DNA from: Bacillota bacterium
GTDB lineage: Bacteria > Bacillota > UBA4882 > UBA10575
Direction of reading: 5' to 3'
Length of the DNA: 45,227 nt
Assembly (NCBI GenBank): GCA_029782135.1
Contig: JAKOVI010000052.1
Coordinates: forward strand, 1 to 45,227
Part shown: positions 8,397 to 15,875 of the stretch, piece by piece
Layout of the letters: every line of letters begins with the position of its first letter
Position numbering within the stretch: position 1 is the first letter of the stretch
Position numbers and translations under genes: made by a program
The notes under the pieces: model-generated
The model's input: the letters and a program-made list of their open reading frames with translations, nothing else
What the model was told of the DNA's origin: nothing
Databases searched by the model: none

Positions 8397-8424
8397 AAAA
8401 AACCGTCTGCGGACGGTTTTTTCT
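8397..8424 (-). terminator. Terminator of the M23 peptidase gene
   Basis: AACCGTC (8401-8407) pairs with GACGGTT (8412-8418), extended by flanking A and T runs, with a small TGCG loop. On the minus strand it lies a few tens of bases after the peptidase stop and is followed by a T-rich run. It may act on both strands. Confidence 0.85.
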
Positions 8425-8447
8425 TTGACATTTTTTGTTTCGATGGC

Positions 8448-9590
8448 TTAAATATAGTTCAGCGGGTTTTTGGTTTGACCGTTCTTGATCACTTCAAAGT
8501 GGAGATGCGGGCCGGTACTGTTACCGGTCGAGCCGACCGCGCCAATCCGTTCTCCGGTTTTGACCTTTTGCCCGACTTTGACGTAGATCTTGGATAAATG
8601 GGCGTATCTGGTCTGTAACCCGTTACCATGGTCAACCAGAATCGAGAGGCCGTAACCACCGTTCCAGCCGGCTTGGACCACTTTGCCATCGGTGTAAACA
8701 TAGACGGGATTGCCGGTGTTGGCGGCGATGTCGAGCCCGTCATGGAACTTGCGGCGGCCGGTGATCGGGTGAATCCGCCAACCGTAATAACTGGAGATCC
8801 GCTTGCCCTGGACCACCCCGAAGTTAACCTTCCCGCCGCGGGAGACCGTTGTCTTGGTACCGACCCGGACCAGCGCATTGACCGGTTCTTTGATCACGTT
8901 TTCGTTTTTGACGGTTAAGGAATTTTGGTACCCGTTGAGGAGAGTAATGTCATATAAGACTTCTTTTTCGCCCTCGACCCCTTCGCGGATGATATACTTC
9001 TGGCTGGTATAAAGAGTATTGTCTTTCTGTGTCTGGACTTTGAAGGGGACCGGTTCGATAATTGTGTTTTCGAATTGAATCATCACATCTAAAACCGGGT
9101 TTAAAGGCCTGATCAGCAAGATCTCACCGGGATAGATTTTATCCGGGTTAACATCGGGATTTAAGATTTGCAAATCGGCGACACTCATCTGATGAGCACG
9201 GGCCAGGTTCCAAAAGTTATCACCGCTTTTGATCTGAATCTCCAACGCCTCTTCTTCAACGGCATAGATCCGTTCCCGTGCCGTCGTCAAGGAGTCAAGT
9301 TCTTCCGGTTTAACCTCCACTGCCACCAACTCGACCGTTTGCACAAAAGAGATCTTTTTGATCAGAGCATTCTGGTCAACGTTTTTGAGATAGCTCTTCT
9401 GGTATTCGCTTAACATATTTTCCAGTGCATTCCGATCGGTCTCGGCAATCGTAAACCAGATTTCACCGTCAACGACAAACTGATAAGCCTTAACTTTTTT
9501 TAGGGCATCGGCCAAGCTGATTATACTGGGGAGAATGGCAAAAATAAGGAGGAGAATGATGAAAAGTGCTACGGTCCTTTTTTTTGTCAC
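8448..9590 (-). CDS. LysM/G5-domain M23 peptidoglycan endopeptidase
   Basis: 380 aa. N-terminal membrane anchor or signal (7-26), an alpha/beta region (35-115), a LysM domain (about 117-162, IKSGDNFWNLARAHQMSVADL ending YPGEILLI), a G5-like domain (about 165-245) and a C-terminal M23 metallopeptidase. Zinc ligands are visible: H283 and D287 in HDGLD, H331 in YAHLS, and H362/H364 in HLHFEV. Such proteins cut cross-links in peptidoglycan, and in Firmicutes this LysM-G5-M23 layout is common in division- and sporulation-linked hydrolases. The start is GTG, with no obvious ribosome site upstream. It is divergent from the unknown membrane-anchored gene at 9840. Confidence 0.92.
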   Translation of the reverse strand: MTKKRTVALFIILLLIFAILPSIISLADALKKVKAYQFVVDGEIWFTIAETDRNALENMLSEYQKSYLKNVDQNALIKKISFVQTVELVAVEVKPEELDSLTTARERIYAVEEEALEIQIKSGDNFWNLARAHQMSVADLQILNPDVNPDKIYPGEILLIRPLNPVLDVMIQFENTIIEPVPFKVQTQKDNTLYTSQKYIIREGVEGEKEVLYDITLLNGYQNSLTVKNENVIKEPVNALVRVGTKTTVSRGGKVNFGVVQGKRISSYYGWRIHPITGRRKFHDGLDIAANTGNPVYVYTDGKVVQAGWNGGYGLSILVDHGNGLQTRYAHLSKIYVKVGQKVKTGERIGAVGSTGNSTGPHLHFEVIKNGQTKNPLNYI

Positions 9591-9839
9591 TTAAGTCACA
9601 CACTTTCTGTTGTGATGGGCGGTGTCAGAGCAATAGTTATTAGTAATTTTAACACAAAAGTTCACCATTTTTTCTTGGAAAAATATTCTCCATGTAACTT
9701 TTCATGATAATAAACGTTACAGAGAAGGGAATTGTTTCGCGAAAAGCATTTTTATTAAAAAAAGTTGCTTTGCTTTGAAGGGCAGCTCAGCGAAAACTGC
9801 CGCTAAAGGATAGCGTGACTTGAAGAAGGGAGACGGAAG

Positions 9840-10730
9840 ATGCAACGAACTTGGAAGATAGCCGGGATTGTTGCCGGGGTGACGGTCCTTTTGGCAACGT
9901 TCAGTTTCACCCTTGGGTACTACCGGCAAAGAGCGAAGGAGCAAACCGTCCGCGAAGGGTTGGCCGCGCTCATGGCTAAGGAATCGGTGACCGCTGCGGA
10001 TGTGAGTAAATATCTCGATGCGTATCTCGGCGATCTTTCGCCGGAAACCGCCGCTGAATTGGTCCGTGCTTTTGAAGAGGTGCAACAGAAAACCTTGCCG
10101 GAGTGGCAGGAGCTTTTTGACGATCCGGAGTTGCAGGAGGCGATTCGCCCCCATTATCACCCTGGGTGGACGCGGGAAGAGGCCGGGCGGATCATGGATG
10201 AGGAAACCCGTACGCTTTTATTATCAACCTTTGACCAGGGCTTTAAGATCGAGACGGCGGAGGGTTACTTTTTCCCGGTCATCGATTATACCTCTTATGC
10301 GCGCTACCGGTCCGCCGTGACACCGGATCTTGCGGCCTATCTTGACCTGATGGCGGTGGAGTCCGAAAAGCCCCCGGTTAAGGACGCCGCCTTGTTGATC
10401 GGTTGGGAGGAGATGATCGAACGGGCGTTGCGGCAGGAGGAGTTTTTGGCGGCGTATCCCTCATCCCCGCAAGTTGAGGCGGTGCGCCGCTTGTTGGGGC
10501 GTTACCGCTACTTTGCGCTCTTTGGGTGTGATAACACACCGTTATTTAGCTACGGGACCAAAGTGATGAGGCCGGAGGCCCGCCAGGCCTACTTGGCTCA
10601 AGAGTGGGATCCGCAAAAGGGGGATTTTTCGGCGCTGATCGAAGAGTACCTGGCTATTCTGGCGGAAAATGATTACCGATTAACCGCCGAAGTGGAGGCC
10701 TTCCGGAAGAAAGCGGCCGGGATTGAGTAA
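9840..10730 (+). CDS. Membrane-anchored protein of unknown function
   Basis: 296 aa. One N-terminal transmembrane helix (about 7-26) with a short positive N-tail, then a largely helical, acidic soluble domain predicted outside the cell. The sequence has many aromatic residues in the middle (PHYHPGWTREEAG, GYFFPVIDYTSYARYRS) and a region LLGRYRYFALFGCDNTPLFSYGT with a single Cys. No family is recognised. The start ATG has GGGAGACGGAAG before it, and a clear terminator follows the gene, so it is a single-gene unit. Being divergent from a cell-wall hydrolase might hint at an envelope role, but that is only context. Confidence 0.75.
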   Translation: MQRTWKIAGIVAGVTVLLATFSFTLGYYRQRAKEQTVREGLAALMAKESVTAADVSKYLDAYLGDLSPETAAELVRAFEEVQQKTLPEWQELFDDPELQEAIRPHYHPGWTREEAGRIMDEETRTLLLSTFDQGFKIETAEGYFFPVIDYTSYARYRSAVTPDLAAYLDLMAVESEKPPVKDAALLIGWEEMIERALRQEEFLAAYPSSPQVEAVRRLLGRYRYFALFGCDNTPLFSYGTKVMRPEARQAYLAQEWDPQKGDFSALIEEYLAILAENDYRLTAEVEAFRKKAAGIE

Positions 10731-10789
10731 AAGGTTTGCGGCTTCAGGACTGTTGATTGCCGGAAATTGAGCGGCGCAAAGCGTTTTTG

Positions 10790-10827
10790 CCGTTTCTTAG
10801 CTTTTTCAGCCAAGAAACGGTTTTTTT
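10790..10827 (+). terminator. Intrinsic terminator of the 9840-10730 gene
   Basis: CCGTTTCTT (10790-10798) pairs with AAGAAACGG (10812-10820) and a run of seven T follows. It sits about 60 nt beyond the stop codon. Confidence 0.9.
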
Positions 10828-11103
10828 ATTAACATGGAAAGTTTGCATGATAGCTACCGTATCTGGGGAGGGAGCCGGCCGGCTTAAAAAAGCAGCCGCA
10901 AAAGGGACGGGTTAAGCAAAAAGATCGATGACCGGCGGATAAAGCAGCTCCGGATTACCCATAATGAGGAGAAGGAAGCAGCCTGATGAGTAGGAAGCCG
11001 CCGCAAACATAAGGCTGTTTAAGGCTTATCAAAACTAGTCACCTGGCCGGTGGCGATTAAAGGACAATTGGTAGTATTTTCAGGCCGAAGAGGGGAAAGA
11101 GCA
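10828..11103 (+). other. Long leader before the radical SAM gene, no gene seen
   Basis: About 275 nt without a credible ORF. It contains small possible stems, for example GCCGGCTT/AAGCAGCC around 10875-10900, and two similar motifs (AGCAGCCGCAAA and AAGCCGCCGCAAA). I could not match it to a known riboswitch. In particular the cobalamin box core (GCCACTG) is absent, although the downstream protein has a B12-binding domain. Confidence 0.4.
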
Positions 11104-12636
11104 ATGAAAGTTTTGCTTGTTTATCCGCAGTTTCCGGAGACCTTTTGGAACTTTAAGCATGCGCTCAGGTTCATCGGGAAGAAGGCCGGGAATCCCCCGC
11201 TGGGTTTGTTGACCGTGGCGGGCTTTCTCCCCCGCGAATGGGAATTGAAGCTGGTTGATGAGAATGTCACGCCTTTGACGGAGACCGACATCAAGTGGGC
11301 TGATTATGTGATGCTCAGTGCGATGACGGTGCAGAAAGAGGCGGTGCGGGCGATCATTGAACGCTGCAAAAGGCAGGGGAAAAAGTTGATCGCCGGCGGC
11401 CCGCTCTTCACGGTGGACGCCGATCAATACCCGGAGATTGATCATCTGGTGCTCAATGAGGCGGAGGTCACCCTCCCCCGTTTCCTGGCCGACCTGGAGC
11501 GGGGAAGTCCCGGGCATCTCTATACCGCCGGCCCCGGGGAATGGGCTGACCTGAGCCAGACTCCGCTACCGCGGTGGGATCTCCTGAATTTTAAAGACTA
11601 TAACGCGATGGCGATCCAGTATTCGCGGGGCTGCCCATTTGACTGTGAATTTTGCGATATTACAATGCTTTACGGGCGACGGCCGCGGACAAAAAGGAAA
11701 GAACAGATCATTGCCGAACTGGAGGCTTTATACCGGCAAGGCTGGCGCGGCGGGGTCTTTGTGGTTGACGACAATTTTATCGGGAATAAAGTGCAGTTAA
11801 AGGAGGAGATTTTACCGGCGATGGCCGACTGGCTGCAGCGGTATGATTATCCCTTCTCCTTTAATACGCAGGCCTCGATTAACCTGGCGGATGATGAGGA
11901 ATTAATGGCCGCCATGGTGCGGGTCGGGTTTGAGTCGGTCTTTATTGGGATCGAAACCCCGGCCGAGGAGAGCTTGACCGAATGCGGCAAGGTGCAGAAT
12001 AAGAACCGGGATTTAGTGGCGGCAGTGAAGAAGATCCAGCGCCATGGGTTACAAGTCCAGGGCGGTTTTATCGTCGGCTTTGATCATGATCCGCCGACCA
12101 TCTTTGACCGGCAGATTGAGTTCATCCAACAGAGCGGGATTGTCACCGCGATGGTCGGGCTGTTGAATGTGCTCAAAGGGACCAAACTTTACCAGCGGCT
12201 GGAAAAGGAAGGACGCGTTTTGGCGGAAAGCAGGGGGAACAACACCGAACTGAGGATTAATTACCGGCCGAAGATGCCCTGGGATGTTTTGCTGCAGGGG
12301 TACCAAAAAGTGTTAACCACGATCTATGCGCCCGAACATTTTTACCGCCGGGTTAATGAGTTCTTGCGCGAGTTCAACCCCCCGCCGGGCAGGAAACTCC
12401 ATCCCCGCCTCTACCATGTCAAGGCCTTTTTAAAGTCGGTCTTCCTGATTGGTCTTCTTGGCCAGGAAAGGGCGTATTTCTGGCGCCTGGTCGGGTGGGC
12501 GCTGCTGAAGAAGCCCCGGGTTTTCCCGTGGGCGATTGCCTGTAGTATTTATGGCTTCCATTTCCGGAAAGTCTTCCTGGAGGGTACGGAGAACGCAACA
12601 GTGCCTTTGGCCGCGCCGGACACTTCACCGGTGTGA
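11104..12636 (+). CDS. B12-binding-domain radical SAM protein (DUF4070-type)
   Basis: 510 aa from the ATG at 11104 (GAGGGG before it). A start 54 nt further upstream would add a segment that looks non-coding. The N-terminal cobalamin-binding domain (about 1-150) includes NPPLGLLTVAGFLP and GGPLFTVDADQYPEIDHLVLNEAE. The radical SAM core has the CxxxCxxC cluster motif in RGCPFDCEFCDI, then VVDDNFIGN and ESVFIGIETP. The C-terminus is DUF4070-like, as in hopanoid C-2 methylase-like (HpnP/HpnR) and related lipid-modifying proteins. The substrate is unknown, and no hopanoid genes are nearby. The C-terminal 90 residues contain hydrophobic aromatic stretches that may touch the membrane. Confidence 0.88.
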   Translation: MKVLLVYPQFPETFWNFKHALRFIGKKAGNPPLGLLTVAGFLPREWELKLVDENVTPLTETDIKWADYVMLSAMTVQKEAVRAIIERCKRQGKKLIAGGPLFTVDADQYPEIDHLVLNEAEVTLPRFLADLERGSPGHLYTAGPGEWADLSQTPLPRWDLLNFKDYNAMAIQYSRGCPFDCEFCDITMLYGRRPRTKRKEQIIAELEALYRQGWRGGVFVVDDNFIGNKVQLKEEILPAMADWLQRYDYPFSFNTQASINLADDEELMAAMVRVGFESVFIGIETPAEESLTECGKVQNKNRDLVAAVKKIQRHGLQVQGGFIVGFDHDPPTIFDRQIEFIQQSGIVTAMVGLLNVLKGTKLYQRLEKEGRVLAESRGNNTELRINYRPKMPWDVLLQGYQKVLTTIYAPEHFYRRVNEFLREFNPPPGRKLHPRLYHVKAFLKSVFLIGLLGQERAYFWRLVGWALLKKPRVFPWAIACSIYGFHFRKVFLEGTENATVPLAAPDTSPV

Positions 12637-12807
12637 AACAGCGCCTGGCTTTAAGTGGGAGGAAAAGCCGTCATGGGTAATAATCCGTTGCACACCACGC
12701 CGGTACGATAACCAAGCATATAAATTGTGAGCAAGGCGCGCGGGCATTTCGCGCCGCCGCCGGTTATACTGCTAGTGGAAATTCGCCCGGTGGAAACGGA
12801 GTATATG

Positions 12808-12838
12808 GAAAACCGCCTGATCCGTCAGGCGGTTTTCT
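12808..12838 (+). terminator. Intrinsic terminator after the radical SAM gene
   Basis: AACCGCCTGA (12811-12820) and TCAGGCGGTT (12825-12834) form a perfect stem with a TCCG loop, followed by TTCTTC. The remaining gap 12637-13004 holds no convincing gene. Confidence 0.9.
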
Positions 12839-13004
12839 TCTGCCGTTCTTGGGAAATTTCAAGAAAAAAACTGGTTGTTCGCGAGGGATATAAGATAAAG
12901 ATTCAGAAGGGATTAAGCGAGAGGAAACTGGAGGAAAATAGCGAATAGGTACAATTAATCATCGGCTTGGACCGGAAAGAAGAGCCGGTAAAGGGAGAAA
13001 GTGA

Positions 13005-13592
13005 ATGCGCAGGTGTTCTTGGTGTCTCGGTGACGAACTGTATATGAAATACCACGATCTGGAATGGGGGGTTCCGGTTGTTGACGACCGGAAACACTTC
13101 GAATTTTTAATCCTCGAAGCGGCGCAGGCCGGATTAAGTTGGTTAACGATCCTGAAGAAGCGGGAGAACTACCGGGCGGCGTATGCCGGTTTTGCGCCGG
13201 AGGTCGTCGCCGGTTTTTCCGAGGACGAGATCGCCGCTTTATTAAAAAATGAGGGAATCATTAGAAACGAGCGGAAAATCCGGGCTTCCATCCATAACGC
13301 GCGGCGCTTTCTGGAAGTGCAGGCGGAGTTTGGAAGCTTTAGTGCTTATTTATGGGGCTTTGTCGATTACCGCCCGGTGGTGAACAACTGGCAAAGCGAG
13401 CAGGAGATCCCGGCGCAGACCGCTTTGTCGGTCGCCGTGGCGCAGGACTTAAAAAAACGCGGTTTTCAGTTTCTGGGACCGGTGATCATTTATTCTCATC
13501 TGCAGGCCACCGGCTTGGTGAATGATCATATCGTTTCTTGTTTTCGTTATCAGCAAATCAGGGATTTAAACTTATCGCAAATAAAAGGATGA
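13005..13592 (+). CDS. tag: DNA-3-methyladenine glycosylase I
   Basis: 195 aa, the normal Tag length. Tag excises 3-methyladenine from alkylated DNA. The structural zinc ligands are all placed as in the family: C4 and H17 near the N-terminus (RRCSW and KYHD) and the C-terminal pair in NDHIVSCFR. Substrate-pocket segments are HDLEWGVPVVDD, EAAQAGLSWLTILKKRENYR and GIIRNERKI. ATG has GGGAGAAAGTGA before it. The gene is followed at once by the PRPP-synthetase-like gene, whose proposed start lies 14 nt past this stop, and then cinA. With the MGMT-like gene it gives the region two alkylation-damage functions, though at separate loci. Confidence 0.95.
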   Translation: MRRCSWCLGDELYMKYHDLEWGVPVVDDRKHFEFLILEAAQAGLSWLTILKKRENYRAAYAGFAPEVVAGFSEDEIAALLKNEGIIRNERKIRASIHNARRFLEVQAEFGSFSAYLWGFVDYRPVVNNWQSEQEIPAQTALSVAVAQDLKKRGFQFLGPVIIYSHLQATGLVNDHIVSCFRYQQIRDLNLSQIKG

Positions 13593-13605
13593 GGGGGAGA
13601 AGAAG

Positions 13606-14592
13606 ATCGATACCGGGGAGATTAAAATTTTTGCCGGCAGTTCCGGCCGGGCTTTTGCCCAGGAGATGTGTAACTACTTGGGGATTAAACTGGGGCAGGC
13701 GGATACGATTGTTTTCACGGAGGGCAACATTTTTGTCCGCGTCGGCGAGACGGTCCGGGACAAAGATGTCTATCTCGTGCAGCCGATCGGCCTCTATCCC
13801 AATAACGAGTTTGTCGAGATTCTCTTTTGGATGGATGCCTTTAAACGGGCCAGCGCGAATTCGGTGACCGCGATTATTCCTTATTTCGGCTATGCGAAAG
13901 GCGATAAGAAGGATGAACCGCGGGTTTCCATCCGGGCCCGGGTCTGCGCGGAATGTATTGAATTGGCGGGTGCGGACCGGATCGTGACGATGGATTTGCA
14001 TAGCCCGCAGATCCAAGGCTTTTTCAAAAAGCCGGTTGACCACCTTTATGCCCTTCCTGTGTTGTGTGAGTATATCAAGAGTTTGGGGCTTGAGAATTTG
14101 ACCGTGGTCTCGCCGGATGCCGGTTTTACCAAGCAAGCCCGGAAATTTGCCTCTTATCTTGAGGCGCCGGTGGCAATCGGTGATAAAACCAGAACCGGCC
14201 ATGATGAGCAGGCGGAAGTTTTGGAGATCCTCGGGGATGTGAACGGCCGGAACGTCCTGGTGGTCGATGATTTTAGCATCACCGGTGGAACACTGATTAA
14301 GTTGGCCGAAGAGCTTAAAAAGCGCGGTGCGGAGCGGATCTTGGTTACGTTATCCCATGTTTTATTAAACGAGCAAACCTTGGCCAGGATTGAAGAGAGC
14401 CCGATTGAAATGGTGATCGGTACGGATACGGTTTACAACCCCTACATCAAGGGGTCGAAGAAGGTCAAAGTTGTTTCGGTTGCGCCGTTGTTTGCCGAGG
14501 CGATTGACCGGATTCACCGGCGGGAATCGGTCAGCCCGTTATTCTCCGCCGTGCCGAAAAAAGTGGTGGACTATAATGGAGTCTTAAAGTAA
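13606..14592 (+). CDS. Divergent ribose-phosphate pyrophosphokinase-like protein, proposed ATC start
   Basis: 328 aa if started at ATC 13606. The first ATG (13666) would remove the conserved first strand EIKIFAGSSGRAFAQE, so the true start must be upstream. In frame there is no ATG, GTG or TTG, but ATC follows GGGGGAG with 6 nt spacing. The family makes PRPP from ATP and ribose 5-phosphate. Seen: KRASANSVTAIIPYFGYA, MDLHSPQIQGFF (catalytic-region His kept), DKTRTG in place of the usual KRRP loop, and VVDDFSITGGT as PRPP loop. Differences from housekeeping Prs: the ATP-loop ARQDRKARSRE is AKGDKKDEPRV, and FSDGE is FTEGN. This suggests a paralogue of altered specificity. Confidence 0.8.
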   Translation: MDTGEIKIFAGSSGRAFAQEMCNYLGIKLGQADTIVFTEGNIFVRVGETVRDKDVYLVQPIGLYPNNEFVEILFWMDAFKRASANSVTAIIPYFGYAKGDKKDEPRVSIRARVCAECIELAGADRIVTMDLHSPQIQGFFKKPVDHLYALPVLCEYIKSLGLENLTVVSPDAGFTKQARKFASYLEAPVAIGDKTRTGHDEQAEVLEILGDVNGRNVLVVDDFSITGGTLIKLAEELKKRGAERILVTLSHVLLNEQTLARIEESPIEMVIGTDTVYNPYIKGSKKVKVVSVAPLFAEAIDRIHRRESVSPLFSAVPKKVVDYNGVLK

Positions 14593-14618
14593 TTCTATAC
14601 AATGAAGAAGGGTTAGCA

Positions 14619-15860
14619 ATGCGTGCAGAAATCATCTCGGTCGGCACTGAATTGTTGTTGGGACAAATTGTTGATACGAATGCAGCTTTTCTCTCGCGGG
14701 AGCTGGCTGCCTTAGGGATTGATCTTTATCACCGGACAACGGTCGGGGATAACCCGGAGCGGCTAAGGCAGGCGGTTGAGGATGCTTTAAGCCGGGCGGA
14801 GCTGGTCATTACGATCGGGGGCTTGGGGCCGACCACCGATGACTTGACGAAAGAGGTCGTGGCACAGGTCCTCGGTTTGGAGCTGGTTTTGGACCAGCCT
14901 TCCCTGGCGCGGATGGAAGCTTACTTCCGGCAGTTGGGCCGGAAGATGACGGAGAACAATTATAAACAGGCGTTCATCCCGGCGGGCGGTCAGGCGCTCC
15001 CGAATCTGCACGGAACGGCACCGGGGGTGGCCGTCCGCTGGAAGGAGCGGCTGGTGGTCTGTCTCCCCGGTCCCTCGCATGAACTGGAACCGATGTTCCG
15101 TGATTATGTCCGTCCGCTGTTGCAAACGGGGCAAAACGGGGTCATCTTCTCCCGGGTCCTGAAGATCAGCGGACGCGGGGAGAGCGCGGTCGCCGAGGAA
15201 ATTGCCGACCTTCTGGCGGCGCAGACTAATCCCACGATTGCGCCCCTGGCTTCGCCGGGGGAGGTGAAACTGCGCCTGACAGCGCGAGCCGCATCTACCG
15301 CGGCAGCGGAAGAACTGATCACCGGAATGGAGGCCCGGATTCGCGAGCGGTTAGGCCTTGCGGTCTTTGGGGTCGATGACGAGACGCTGGAGGAAGTGGT
15401 GGTCAGGTTGTTGGCCGGCCGCCGGGAGACGTTGGCGGTGGCCGAGTCCTGCACCGGCGGGTTACTGGCCGGCCAGCTGACGGAGGTTCCCGGGGCATCG
15501 GCCGTCTTTGAACGCGGTGTGGTTACATATAGCAACCGGTCCAAGGTGGAGCTCCTGGGCGTCCCGGAGGAAGTGATCAATACCTACGGCGCGGTCAGCG
15601 CGGAAGTAGCCCGGTCGATGGCCGCCGGGATCAGGGAGCAAGCCGGTACCGATTGGGGGATTGGCATTACCGGGATCGCCGGTCCCGGCGGGGGAACGGC
15701 AGAAAAACCGGTTGGCCTGGTCTATGTTGGGTTGGAAGGGCCGGCGGTCAGTCTGGTTAAAAAACTGAACTTTCCGGGGAGCCGCCAGATTGTGCGAAGG
15801 CGGACAGTCCAGACCGCGCTGGATCTGCTCCGGCTGGAATTGCTGACGAAACATCGCTAA
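14619..15860 (+). CDS. cinA: CinA, competence/damage-inducible protein
   Basis: 413 aa, full length. The N-terminal MoCF/MogA-like domain (about 1-170: EIISVGTELLLGQIVDTNAAFLS, TIGGLGPTTDDLTKE, LPGPSHELEPMF) is ADP-ribose pyrophosphatase-like. The C-terminal CinA/PncC domain (about 255-410) has LAVAESCTGGLLAGQLTEVPG, a typical GVVTYSNRSK and GIAGPGGGTAEKPVGLVYVG and acts as nicotinamide-nucleotide amidohydrolase in NAD salvage. Ribosome site AAGAAGGG precedes the ATG. It is 26 nt downstream of the PRPP-synthetase-like gene. PRPP supply and pyridine-nucleotide recycling would be metabolically linked, which may explain the order. Confidence 0.96.
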   Translation: MRAEIISVGTELLLGQIVDTNAAFLSRELAALGIDLYHRTTVGDNPERLRQAVEDALSRAELVITIGGLGPTTDDLTKEVVAQVLGLELVLDQPSLARMEAYFRQLGRKMTENNYKQAFIPAGGQALPNLHGTAPGVAVRWKERLVVCLPGPSHELEPMFRDYVRPLLQTGQNGVIFSRVLKISGRGESAVAEEIADLLAAQTNPTIAPLASPGEVKLRLTARAASTAAAEELITGMEARIRERLGLAVFGVDDETLEEVVVRLLAGRRETLAVAESCTGGLLAGQLTEVPGASAVFERGVVTYSNRSKVELLGVPEEVINTYGAVSAEVARSMAAGIREQAGTDWGIGITGIAGPGGGTAEKPVGLVYVGLEGPAVSLVKKLNFPGSRQIVRRRTVQTALDLLRLELLTKHR

Positions 15861-15875
15861 AGAGGGGGCGGACGG

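Noticed and set aside
10828-11103. A cobalamin riboswitch before the B12-binding radical SAM gene
   Set aside because: Length and position fit, but the core GCCACTG box and the usual B12-box bases are missing, so it is kept as an unclassified leader.
12727-12948. A forward ORF between the radical SAM gene and tag
   Set aside because: It runs through the terminator hairpin at 12811, has no convincing ribosome site and no family-like segments.
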